Below the pieces are notes generated by a model. It was not told the DNA's origin. It saw only the letters and a list, made by a program, of their open reading frames with translations, and made no database searches. A stretch of DNA of 64,000 nt, from positions 6,666,803 to 6,730,802 of the forward strand of contig OZ022515.1 of assembly GCA_963989385.1 (NCBI GenBank), read 5' to 3'. The DNA is from Ctena decussata (Eukaryota > Mollusca > Bivalvia > Lucinida > Lucinidae). The position numbers and the translations under genes are program-made. This document shows, piece after piece, positions 54,651-63,830 of this stretch (its first letter is position 1; each line of letters begins with the position of its first letter).

Positions 54651-54857
54651 TAACATCAGCCCCCCTGTCCCCTCCACACACACAGCAACACTGCTCCCAC
54701 CCATCCCAAACAGTATCTAAAAGATTCAAAATAAAAAGAACACCTCAATAAGTGGTTGCCCATGTACGTATATATCTCTTTTAATAACTTCTGGTTTAAA
54801 TATTAACGAAAAAATTATAATCTAAGTATAATAAAGTAAATTATTTTGGGATCAGTG

Positions 54858-54960
54858 TAATCCTTGGACCAAATCACTTGGACCATTGGACCTTGGACTG
54901 GTCCAACTCGGACTGCACTGGTGTAATCCTTGGACCAGTTACCTGTTGGACCAAATTTTC
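54858..54960. repeat. TTGGACC short repeats
   Basis: GTGTAATCCTTGGACCA occurs twice (54855 and 54924), with further TTGGACC units between. Confidence 0.75.
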
Positions 54961-56020
54961 ATACAGGTAACAGGTAGTTTCAATGGTTAAATAAACACTG
55001 ATAATTAGATGTAAGTGTCATTGCAAAACAATAATTACCAGCCAAACCATTCAAAATATTTGAATTCTAAAATTAATTTTAAAACTTTGATTTGATTTAG
55101 TAAATAGTGATACTAAAAAATCCAGCTGTCTTTTCCATTAAGAAAAAAAAAATATATTTTTTCAAAAAAGAAAAAAAATATATTTATCCAAACTATCATT
55201 TTACTGATCCGTATAACATTTCATTTTCCTTTTTATTATCTTATTTTTCTTTTGATTTATTTTTATTTTTGCCTTCAGCTGCACATAACATTACTAGCAG
55301 TGGAAATGAATACTTTGACTTGAACCTGTCAAATTTTATACAGATCAGTTTTCAATTTTTTACATGTGATAACATACCTGCCAAGTTTTCAATTCTCAAA
55401 AGAGTGAGATTGCGCGCGAAGCCTTGATTTAGCCCCCTTTTCCACATTAGTTCATTCGCGGAGAAACCCATTGACAAAGGAAAAGAGTGAGATTTTTGTG
55501 TCAATTTTTTTTCTCTTTATGTGAAACTACAGATTGGGGATGGCAGTGGGGAGGAGTAGGATCAGTAGACCTGTAGTACTTAAATGAAGATAAGCATCAA
55601 GTATTCTTATATGCTAAAATTTTATACATTGAGTTTATTAAGGTGATCTGCTATCAAAAATAGCAAGTTTTGTTCTGCAATGAAGTTGCTAAAGAGAGTT
55701 TCAGCTCTGATAACATCTTGGGCTGTCTTGGTAATAACAAAATAAGATACCGATTGCAAAAGTTTTGACTTTTTTTTTGTTTTTTTTGCGAAGATCTGTG
55801 TTTTATACATCGTTATTTCCGGCGTGGAAAACACTGAAATGCCTTGGTAAAGATTACAAAACGCAAAGCTGTTGCTCTTTTCAACCTTCCTAACCCAGGT
55901 AAAATCGATCTCCCATCCATTTTGGTACTTTGATTTATAAACCTTTCTTTTTCTCCAGCGTTTTCAAGTCGTCAATATAACGGAAGTACACATTTGGTCG
56001 TTTTCGGCTCTAATCGCTAT
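54961..56020. other. AT-rich sequence without recognised feature
   Basis: Poly-A and poly-T runs. The 106-codon frame at 55107-55427 is composition-driven. Confidence 0.45.
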
Positions 56021-56038
56021 CGTTGTTGTTGTTGTTGT
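56021..56038 (-). repeat. LINE 3' tail, (ACA)n
   Basis: On the minus strand, ACAACAACAACAACG follows the 3' UTR, as expected for a LINE ending in a microsatellite-like tail rather than poly-A. Confidence 0.7.
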
Positions 56039-56219
56039 ATAAATTCTGCCTTCAGATAGGCACACCTCTTCTTGAGTAGAACTGTTGTTGTTGATGTAGG
56101 AATGTCCATATACCAATTTTAAAATGATGAATCCATCACCCTATTTACAGCTTAAATAATATTCACAGTTAGGTCAGCGTGCTGAGGTGTGCGACGGCTT
56201 CCATATCAGAAAATAAGTT

Positions 56220-57047
56220 CTATTTTTTCCTGGATCTTCTCGGGACCAGGGATAGTCTTTTGTAACGTTCAGTATGGAGGGAGTAACATAACTTTCTGGA
56301 TAATTTTTCAATGTCACTGTATAGGTTGTCAGGTACTGCTTCACAGGCAGAGCAATCAATAAGTAATTGTAAAATGTCTATAGAGTTACAGTCTATATTA
56401 TTGCGCCTGCACAATTGCGCAATTTGAGTCAGGATAGGTTCTCTAACAGGATCCAAAGAGGAGCACTCAAGCAGAAAATGTTGCATCGTTTCATCTTGCA
56501 TGTTGCATACCAAACATGTAGGTTTGACTGGGTTCTGGTTGAATGCCGCCCTTGTAGTCTGTAGTATGTAAGTACCGGTAGCTATTTTCAGTTTGACAGC
56601 AAGACGAGGAACTTCTCTGAGATCACCAGTCAATAACACCAGAGGGTGACAACTGCCTGGCTGATAGGAGTTGACACCGAGCCAACATAGACTTGGATAG
56701 AGAGCAGCTTGAGATAAAATGGTTGTGGTCCAGTATTTGTTGATAGCATCGTTAACTCTTTTCTTCCAGGTTGTCTTTGATAATGGGTTAATAAGAAGCT
56801 CAAAGCCATCTGGCAGATCATATTTAACTAGGAGTCTCTTGACTGCTATAAACCAACTGCTGCTATCACTTGGTTTGACTGTAAGCTGGCGGATTGCCAA
56901 CTGTTTCTCTAACGAGTTGTCAGGCAGACGACATTTGCTACCAAAGAAGCCCAAAGTCCGCTGATCAATCATTCCTTGTATTGGTATCGTACCAGAAAGA
57001 ATATAGACAGCCGCATCTGCCGTAGTCACAGGTGCGATAGGAGGCAT
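56220..57047 (-). CDS. LINE ORF2 C-terminal part, out of frame
   Basis: 275 codons that continue ORF2 after a single-base-type frameshift. The first real homologous residues are around PVTTADAAVYILSG, just after the overlap; the ATG at 57047 is incidental. Residues 178-195 have CLVC-x8-H-x4-C (Cys178, Cys181, His190, Cys195), the CCHC zinc motif usual near the C-terminus of several LINE clades and thought to aid RNA or DNA binding. The combined ORF2 would be about 1150 residues, a normal size. It ends in a basic tail, RRSRKK. Without repair or ribosomal frameshifting this copy cannot make complete ORF2 protein. Confidence 0.85.
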   Translation of the reverse strand: MPPIAPVTTADAAVYILSGTIPIQGMIDQRTLGFFGSKCRLPDNSLEKQLAIRQLTVKPSDSSSWFIAVKRLLVKYDLPDGFELLINPLSKTTWKKRVNDAINKYWTTTILSQAALYPSLCWLGVNSYQPGSCHPLVLLTGDLREVPRLAVKLKIATGTYILQTTRAAFNQNPVKPTCLVCNMQDETMQHFLLECSSLDPVREPILTQIAQLCRRNNIDCNSIDILQLLIDCSACEAVPDNLYSDIEKLSRKLCYSLHTERYKRLSLVPRRSRKK

Positions 57048-59674
57048 TTCAAGTATTTCTTATTAAACTTGTCTGCTATATCAGTAATTTTGGGACGTGG
57101 AAGTACTACTTCTAGCCCATATAAAAGTATGGGAATTACATATATCTGATAGAGATGTAGTGACGTCTCTGGGTCTAACCCATTCTCGCCATGTAGCCCC
57201 GCTGGCATGAGACTGTAAAGAGTTCTTCTGGCTTTCTTAATATTCTCGGTAACTGTAGTTTCATCAGATTCATTAGAACGACAGATCCCAACGTGGGAGG
57301 TTTTATCAACTATAGGCATAGTTTCACCATTCATTACAAGATCTACACCAGTAGAGGTATTCCTTCCCCTGGCACCGTTGAGAATCTCCAGTACTACACT
57401 TTTAACCGGCTGCAGTAGAAATAATTCCATCTGACTGTAATCAACAGCAATGTTAACCAGAGATTGGAGTACCGTTTTATCATCACTAACTATGGCGACG
57501 TCATCGGCACAGGTTGGTGCGACACAGCAGATGTTACCGATTCTAGCTTCAGTACCAAAGGTTGAGAGTCTGTCTAGGAGTCTGTTGTTATAGACCTTGT
57601 ACAGGTCAGCACTAAGGATACCTCCCTGTCTGACACCTTGCTGTACATGAAACTTGTCTGAGACCTGTCCATGCCACTTTACAGCTGACTGTGCATCCCT
57701 ATGTAGACTGTTAATAACCGCCCAGGTGGTACCTTCTATGCCCAAGTGGAATAGCTTGCGCATAAGGCTGTCATGAGATACAACATCAAATGCTGATTTG
57801 GCGTCTAAAAAGGCAATATACACGGGAGTCCTGCTGTCTTTCCTATCTCTGATGAATTCTTCCAGTAGCAACGCGGCATTTAAAGGAGACGAGTGCTCTG
57901 TAAAACCTCTTTGCAATCTGTTTTGATGTTCTAGAATTGTAGGTTTAATGCGTTCACGTAATACTAGTTCCAGAATCTTTGTAATTACAGGAATGACAGT
58001 AATACCCCTATAGTTCTTAGCCTCGAGTTTACTTCCTTTCTTTTTAAAAACGGGGGTTAAAAGACCAACTTTCATGGAATCCGTTATGGAGCCTTTTTCC
58101 AATATTTCGTTCAGAATGATCAGTAGCGTATCTGTGCTTGATTCCTCTGAGAATGTGAAGTGCTCTGCAGACACACCATTTATATCTGCTGCTTTTCCAT
58201 GATTTAACTTTGCGATAGCCTTTAAGAGCTCATCTTTGGTAACTGGGTTCAAGTACTGAGAGTCCCATTTGCATAGGTCTTCAATTTCCGGGAATTCTTG
58301 TTGAACTAACTTATGATAATTTTGATATTGAACAGTATTGTCGTGGACCGATACTAGCTGTCTGAAGTACTCATACCATCCAGCCAACACACCGGTATCA
58401 GATTTATACACTTCACCAGAAACATGAAGCTCTTCTATAAAGTTTGATAGTTTACCTCTTTGTCTATTAATCAATTTATGAAACAGTGACAAATTGTCTG
58501 AACGTGCATTTAGAATCTCCTGACGAGTTTCCAGCCTCTGCTTAGCAAATTCTGTTCTGCAGGCTCTCCGAAACTGCTTTGATGACTCAGTTTTTGCTAG
58601 TAATAATGGATTAGAACAAATCGGAGGGCGACCATTTATTTTCCATTGGTAAAATGCACGCTTCTTCGCAGCTAGCGCCGATGCTATTTCTGGAGTCCAA
58701 ATATGGAGTTTTGGTTGTCTAAGTCGCTGAACCCTTGCAGGGGTAGCTAGAAGGGCAGATTTCTCAAGAACCTCATTGAATTTTATCACAGTATTGTCAA
58801 GGGTACTCATGGATGAGGAGTTAATATTCAATTGCTGAAGACTCTGAGAGACACTAGCCGTGTAGAGGTCTATATCAATTTTATTCCACTTTATTTTCTG
58901 ATTTTTAGAACAGTTTTTAGCTTCAATGGTTGCTCTGGCTATAGTCACGGAGAAACGACACTTTAGCGGGTAATGATCTGAATTATTCTCTGGAACTTCT
59001 CGTAGCGCCTCTATCTTTGATACACGTTTTTTCATTGAGTTGTGATAAAAGAAATAATCTATTGTTGTAGAGTCTGCACCATTAGGATGGACAAACGTTT
59101 TACCAGTAGGCTGTGTGACCAACTCGTGATCAGTTATAAATTCTTGGAGGTACTTGCTCCGACGTGAGCAGCAATTGGTTCTCTCATATACTTCGTTGAA
59201 ATCACCACCTAATAGTATGTCATGGGTATTTTTATACTTCATCAGTATTTCATTTAGTTGATCTATACAGTCTGCGAATTCAGCATAACTGTCAGTACTG
59301 CCTTTGCACGGTAAATAGACTGAAACAATCAGCATGGGTTTATTCGTTTTTAGTTCTATGCACTGAAGTCTCACTCCTCCATCAGGGACGACTGTAACTA
59401 TGTGATCTATTTCTTTCTTCCATAGTACGCCTACCCCACCATATCCCCTCGGCATCTGTATAGGAGGAATTGGGTCAGTGGAGTCTACTGCTTTACCAGT
59501 TCCGTTATATGCACTATTAAGTTCATTCAATTTATGCAACTGGCAGTCATACAACCAGTGTTCTTGAATCAAAATAATATCAGTATTACTTGATAGACTA
59601 CAAATAGCATGCACTGAAGTATTTACATTTTTACAGTTGTATGTGGCTATAGCAATATTATCACTTCCTGTCAT
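57026..59674 (-). CDS. LINE ORF2: APE endonuclease and reverse transcriptase
   Basis: 882 codons. The product nicks chromosomal DNA and copies the element RNA at the nick (target-primed reverse transcription). Residues 1-240 form the endonuclease: TYNCKN at 11-16, QEHW with Glu38, GGDFNEV with Asp158 and Asn160, TTIDYFFY with Asp206, and the terminal SDHYPL with Asp233-His234. Residues ~475-760 are the reverse transcriptase: NYRGITV at 554-560, FLDAKSAFD with Asp624 and Asp630, GVRQGGILS at 680-688, and CADD at 722-725 with the catalytic Asp724-Asp725 (Cys replaces the usual Phe/Tyr). The ATG at 59674 overlaps the upstream stop as ATGA. The frame ends early, at LLSHL, because of a frameshift; the missing end continues in 56220-57047. 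Confidence 0.93.
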   Translation of the reverse strand: MTGSDNIAIATYNCKNVNTSVHAICSLSSNTDIILIQEHWLYDCQLHKLNELNSAYNGTGKAVDSTDPIPPIQMPRGYGGVGVLWKKEIDHIVTVVPDGGVRLQCIELKTNKPMLIVSVYLPCKGSTDSYAEFADCIDQLNEILMKYKNTHDILLGGDFNEVYERTNCCSRRSKYLQEFITDHELVTQPTGKTFVHPNGADSTTIDYFFYHNSMKKRVSKIEALREVPENNSDHYPLKCRFSVTIARATIEAKNCSKNQKIKWNKIDIDLYTASVSQSLQQLNINSSSMSTLDNTVIKFNEVLEKSALLATPARVQRLRQPKLHIWTPEIASALAAKKRAFYQWKINGRPPICSNPLLLAKTESSKQFRRACRTEFAKQRLETRQEILNARSDNLSLFHKLINRQRGKLSNFIEELHVSGEVYKSDTGVLAGWYEYFRQLVSVHDNTVQYQNYHKLVQQEFPEIEDLCKWDSQYLNPVTKDELLKAIAKLNHGKAADINGVSAEHFTFSEESSTDTLLIILNEILEKGSITDSMKVGLLTPVFKKKGSKLEAKNYRGITVIPVITKILELVLRERIKPTILEHQNRLQRGFTEHSSPLNAALLLEEFIRDRKDSRTPVYIAFLDAKSAFDVVSHDSLMRKLFHLGIEGTTWAVINSLHRDAQSAVKWHGQVSDKFHVQQGVRQGGILSADLYKVYNNRLLDRLSTFGTEARIGNICCVAPTCADDVAIVSDDKTVLQSLVNIAVDYSQMELFLLQPVKSVVLEILNGARGRNTSTGVDLVMNGETMPIVDKTSHVGICRSNESDETTVTENIKKARRTLYSLMPAGLHGENGLDPETSLHLYQIYVIPILLYGLEVVLPRPKITDIADKFNKKYLKCLLSHL

Positions 59675-59985
59675 ATTCTGTGGTTTAGAGTCCTGTTCCT
59701 GCCTAAAAAAGCCTGTTCAGCTTTATCATGCTTGCTCACAGTACGATTGATATATAAAGGTTGTCCAGTCACAAAAGAAACCATCTTGTCTGCATTATTA
59801 AGCACTGGAGTAGAATGATTGATTAAATCACCTGAGTGCAAGCTGCACTGACTGTTCTTAAGAGATCTGTTCTGTAAGGGTTTTGTTACGTCGGAGGAAG
59901 GCGTTCCTGCCAAAGGTGTATGAGATAAAACCGAAATAGGATTAATATGGTATATCTGTTGGTCTACAGTGCAGGATTCAGGCAG
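59671..59985 (-). CDS. Partial LINE ORF1-like frame, ATGA-coupled to ORF2
   Basis: A frame of 104 codons is open from 59985, just after in-frame stops TGA and TAA, to the TGA at 59671. It has no ATG near its start, so it is probably the 3' end of a truncated or mutated ORF1. No zinc knuckle or RNA-recognition motif is visible in the remaining part. Its stop overlaps the ORF2 start as ATGA (59674-59671). Known LINEs with overlapping or abutting ORFs translate ORF2 by termination-reinitiation, so the same is inferred here. It could also be plain 5' UTR that happens to be open. Confidence 0.45.
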   Translation of the reverse strand: MPESCTVDQQIYHINPISVLSHTPLAGTPSSDVTKPLQNRSLKNSQCSLHSGDLINHSTPVLNNADKMVSFVTGQPLYINRTVSKHDKAEQAFLGRNRTLNHRI

Positions 59986-60569
59986 TTATCAAAATATGTA
60001 TGTGACAAGCTACCTGTTAGGACTGTATATTGTAATTTTCTAACAGTAGCAGCTACTAGAGTGTGTCAGAACTCCAATAAACAGTAGGGGGCTGTCAATT
60101 TATGAAATCACAGTACATTACCATATATACAGTAAACATTTCTAGTGTGCATATATCAGTTTTATTACTTTTTTTTTCTCTCCTTTTTTTTCTAGAAAAA
60201 AATCAATGATAAAATATATTTGTTCATAAATATTATCTCAAAATAAGTTATACATCACATTTTATGTTGTGCAACAGATATCGTACTGTTAGTGTGTGTT
60301 AAATATTCCAAACAGAAGCCAAATATTCTGAGATCGTAACTAAATAAAAAAAAATGTCATAAATTGTTTTGGAGACAAATAATGCAATTTGTAAATAGTC
60401 CATTTTTTTATTAAAATATTTAAAGATATTTTCCATGCATAATGGCCATTATTTCTGCATCATACTTGAACTGTTCATACTTTTTAGAATTTCATTGTCA
60501 TTTGTGTTCCTGATATAACTATTTACTAAGGTGCAAGGGAGATGGGATTCGATCCAAACCATAATTATA
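59986..60569. other. AT-rich sequence without recognised feature
   Basis: Poly-T and poly-A runs. The 5' edge of the LINE may extend here but no motif marks it. Confidence 0.45.
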
Positions 60570-60650
60570 AACTACTGTTATTAGAGCAGCCTTGATGAGG
60601 CAGTTCTAATGAGGGACAACAACATGGGTTGTTATGGAGCATATTAACAG
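60570..60650. repeat. Relative of the 21746-21820 palindrome
   Basis: ATTAGAGCAGCCTTGATGAG and GGCAGTTCTAATGAGGGACA form an imperfect palindrome and resemble 21770-21815. Confidence 0.6.
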
Positions 60651-60699
60651 AATTTATCTTATAATTATCATCACCACCCTTTATTGGTCTGACAGTATG

Positions 60700-61165
60700 C
60701 TTAAAGGCCCTATTGCTCTATCAGCATAAAATATTTTATCATGAAGTATCGCTGCAAGCTTCTCGCTATAGTTTCGTAATCGTAAATGACCGTGATTAGC
60801 CAGCTTTAGCAAAATAAAACATCCCTGAGTTCCAAGTAAAAAAGGTTTGAAAACTTAATTGGGTCATTTTAGTTGGCAACTAAAATGACCTACTTTCGAT
60901 TTCGTAAAATGGTAAAAATACAATGTACAGGCGTGGAGTCCCAATCACTATCCCGTCTATGTTTATATAGCATTGCTAGACGGGAAACCAGAACAGGAAA
61001 TTGCATTCTGTGGAGCGATTTGTTGTTCTTCAAAAACTTGTTTTCTCTACTTTTTGCCAGTTATATGACTCAGTATATGTAAATCAACCCACATTTTATT
61101 ACCAAACGTGAAGGTTGAACCGCTTTTTACAATGATTTGAGTTTAGGCATTTTTACTGCTGATAG
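60700..61165 (+). repeat. Dispersed repeat R2, copy 2
   Basis: It aligns with the inverse of 49610-50098. The palindrome GGTCATTTTAGTTG-G-CAACTAAAATGACC is perfect at 60862-60890. A peptide-like segment at 60945-61080 matches that in copy 1: SL-R-CLY-IA, ETR-G, LWS-L, YMTQYM. The two copies are about two-thirds identical by eye. Confidence 0.7.
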
Positions 61166-61617
61166 GACTATAGAGACTTTAATTATGATACTTTGAGAAT
61201 ATATAAAAAAATAAATCAATGTATAACTTATAACTAATATTGTTACAAAACTTACCGTCAAACAAAAATCACCAAACTGAAATTTTCAAGAACCAAAGCA
61301 AATTTATCACGAAGCTCAAATCACCAAGTACTTATATTTACCCATGGTTAGATGATCATTTTCTTCCCTAACTAGAAAATAGATATACAAATGAATTTGA
61401 AAAATAAATAAAATACAAAAAAAACAACAAAAAAGCAAAAAAAAAAAAAAAAAAACAACACAAGATGCTAGAATCATGGACTTAAATAATTTTACGCACA
61501 TACAAGTTGGTTGGAAAAAGGCAACATCTCTCTTTTTACTGACTATAATAATGTATTTGCTATTTTACACAGCATAAACTTTTCTATGATTTTCCTGTAA
61601 ACTTCATTATTTTTCAG
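61166..61617. other. AT-rich sequence; poly-A tract
   Basis: A poly-A tract at 61437-61455. The sequence leads into a pyrimidine-rich run (CATTATTTTTCAG) ending at 61617, a possible splice acceptor. Confidence 0.5.
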
Positions 61618-61838
61618 GGCTATTTAACAATAAATGTGTTGTGAGTCTCCCTATGGTGGACGTTGTTCCTGCAACAACAGATCTGCTACGTCAGCCCGAG
61701 GCTCATGCATATTCATATGACCTCTCTGAGAAGTGCTCACTTGACCTTTTGAGATGTCCCGTGGACAGCACTGAGTTCTTTCTCTTTCTCCTACCAGACT
61801 TCAAACAGAACAGACGTGTTTCTCAGACGTCCAAGGAG
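61618..61838 (+). CDS. Possible internal exon of an unrecognised gene
   Basis: The stretch is bounded by TATTTTTCAG on the left and GAG/GTAAGA on the right, good splice acceptor and donor matches. It is open in one frame throughout, entering with two bases of a split codon and leaving in phase 0, for 73 codons. The product part contains PMVDVVPATTDLLRQPEA and LDLLRCPVDSTEFFLFLLPD and has no domain that I recognise. Skipping 61839-62301 joins it in frame to the 62302 segment, whose left edge is also acceptor-like (CAAATAG). The agreement of splice sites and phase is the only evidence. Confidence 0.35.
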
Positions 61839-62301
61839 GTAAGAGCTATTTTGATATTTTGAATTATAACAAGTTGGCGCTGCTCGACAAACTAATCGGC
61901 GCTGGGAATTATTAAAGGTAAGTGACCTATATATTACTCCGCATATGCTATTTTTGTCGTAAATGTACATTTTTGACTTCGTATTTTTTCGTACCATGTG
62001 CTTTTCCGTAACTTGCTTTTCTTGTCATTATTTTTGAGAATTATCATATATTCTGCCATTTAAACCTTCAAATATACATTTTTGTAAGTTTTTCAACTAA
62101 TTTCTGTGAAAAAAATAATCAATTTCAACTTTTTCATAACACGTGCTTTTGTCCGATACGTTTCCTTCCGTTTCGGTTCTTTCAAAATAAACCGGAAGTG
62201 GAGCATGTAAACATTGAAAAACCCCAGAAACGTTTGTTTACTCTTTCATCACATGTATGTATCCTCATTTAACTTGACTGTTTTTTTCCAAATTCAAATA
62301 G

Positions 62302-63384
62302 CTTTATCTATTCAACATGTTCTCCGAATATTCCGGCCAATATTCCACTACTAATGACATACGTCTACACGCTGCGTTAGACAAATTGACAGCAAGCGTC
62401 ATGGAAATGAGTGCACGGCTTGAGTCCTCACTGTCCTGCTTTGACAAATTAGAGAACAAAGTGGAAAATTTCGCACCCAAAATGGACAAGTTTATATCCA
62501 AAATGGACAAGTTTACATCCAAAATGGACAAGCAAACAAACCAGTATGCATCACATACAATTTCACCACACACAATTATACCGCAGACAACGTTTGCACC
62601 TTCACATGCTGCTCATCAATCATCACTGATCTACACACACCAAGATCAGCAGATCTTTGTACCACTTTCAACTGCTGAACAGCAGCCAGTCATTCCCGTT
62701 GAAACAGCTGCACAGCAGCCTATCAACCTCATTGAAACAGGTGCTCAGCAACAGCAATTCACAAACCTTGACAAACCTACAAAGCAACCATTCAGTCCCC
62801 TTGCAACACAACCTACACAGCAACCACTCACAACATTTCGAACAACTGAACAGCTGCAATTCACACTCCTTGCAAAAGTTGTACAGCAACCGTTCACACC
62901 CCCTGCTACACTTATACAGCAGCAATTTACGCCCATATCTACACATGCACAGCCATTCATATCCAATACAGCAGCTGCACAGCAACCAATCACCCTTATT
63001 CAAACAGCTGAACAACAGCCATTCACACCATTTACACTAGCTGCACAGCAGCCCATCTGCACTCCCCTTGCAACAACTAAAAAGCAAACATCCTTGATTG
63101 TGGCAACAACTGCACAACAGTCAGTCAGTACTGTCACAGCAGCAATTCAACAACAAATCATTTACATCACAACAGCTACTCAACAGCCACCTATCACCCT
63201 TACAGCAACAGAACAACAGCAAACCATGCCTGTTGCAATCACTATGACTCCCTGTAGTATGTTCTCCTGTAAAAGGGAGAGAGTGGATGTAAGGTGGTTG
63301 CAACTGAAGGAACACCCACCAGAAATGATCCTCTTGACTGTGAAAGACCACCCACCAGAAACTTTTGGTGGACCGCCATTTTAG
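62302..63384 (+). CDS. Coiled-coil plus Gln/Thr/Pro-rich repeat protein (uncharacterised)
   Basis: The longest plus-strand open frame: 355 codons from ATG 62317, extendable in phase to a possible acceptor at 62301. Residues ~15-70 have heptad spacing and contain three tandem KMDKF-type heptads (21-bp DNA repeats at about 62481-62545), so a coiled coil is likely. Residues ~85-310 are imperfect 11-14-residue repeats of the form TAxQQPFTPL, rich in Gln, Thr and Pro. The C-terminal ~35 residues differ, with WLQLKEHPPE and VKDHPPETFGG, a short duplication. There is no signal peptide or membrane segment. Other frames over the repeat part are also open, because CA-rich repeats contain few stops, so length alone is weak support. 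A structural or scaffold role or a retroelement gag-like protein is possible; no function is assigned. Confidence 0.45.
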   Translation, partial: LYLFNMFSEYSGQYSTTNDIRLHAALDKLTASVMEMSARLESSLSCFDKLENKVENFAPKMDKFISKMDKFTSKMDKQTNQYASHTISPHTIIPQTTFAPSHAAHQSSLIYTHQDQQIFVPLSTAEQQPVIPVETAAQQPINLIETGAQQQQFTNLDKPTKQPFSPLATQPTQQPLTTFRTTEQLQFTLLAKVVQQPFTPPATLIQQQFTPISTHAQPFISNTAAAQQPITLIQTAEQQPFTPFTLAAQQPICTPLATTKKQTSLIVATTAQQSVSTVTAAIQQQIIYITTATQQPPITLTATEQQQTMPVAITMTPCSMFSCKRERVDVRWLQLKEHPPEMILLTVKDHPPETFGGPPF

Positions 63385-63404
63385 GTGCTGTTCTAAAGCA
63401 CCTC

Positions 63405-63830
63405 TTTTGCAGTATATTTGCGTTGCAGTGGTTGGAATTTGTTTTGTATGTCAACCTTCATTGTAACCATATATACTGTTATATATTTTTTTAACTACAC
63501 AGCACATATCATTTCATTGGCAGCTCGGTATGCCAGCTAGTCATTGTGATGCTATATGCTGTGCCTATTTTTTTGAAAAAAAAATGGTCTGCATCCACGT
63601 TTACTCTGGTTGAATTTTGCTCTGTATGCCAGTCAACCCTGTAGCTGTGTATGCCGACCCAACTAATTGTTTTCTTGTGCAGTATATCTTACTACTTTGG
63701 TTAGAGTTTGCTCTGTATGCCAGCTAACCTGGTAGTCAAATGTACTGTGTGTATGTTTTGTCTTGTGTCGTAAATGTTTCACATTGGTTAGATATTGCTA
63801 TGTATGCCAGCTAATTAATGTGAATTGTCT
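63405..63830 (+). repeat. Degenerate tandem repeat, GGTTAGA-TTTGCTCTGTATGCCAGCTA unit
   Basis: TGGTTGGAATTTGTTTTGTA, TGGTTGAATTTTGCTCTGTA, TGGTTAGAGTTTGCTCTGTA and TGGTTAGATATTGCTATGTA, each followed by TGCCAG or TGTCAACC, recur at ~75-180-bp spacing. They lie directly downstream of the 355-codon frame and may be its 3' UTR. Confidence 0.75.

Larger units (their letters stand above)
56021..59985 (-). mobile_element. Non-LTR retrotransposon (APE-type LINE), nearly full length
   Basis: In minus-strand order: the end of an ORF1-like frame, ORF2 with an N-terminal endonuclease and a central reverse transcriptase, a C-terminal region with a CCHC zinc motif, a ~180-bp 3' UTR, and an (ACA)n-like tail at 56038-56021. 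ORF2 has a single frameshift near 57030 and otherwise no stops over ~1150 codons, so the copy is young compared with all other elements here. It looks 5'-truncated or decayed in ORF1. RT and endonuclease motifs suit the CR1/L2/I supergroup; the exact clade is not assigned. Confidence 0.93.

Noticed and set aside
54500..54751. Thr/Pro-rich 83-codon protein and Gly/Trp-rich minus-strand proteins
   Set aside because: They coincide with the CCCCAAAC minisatellite.
62657..63040. Second coding frame (127 codons) and minus frames inside the 355-codon ORF
   Set aside because: CA-rich repeats lack stops in several frames; these are shadows.
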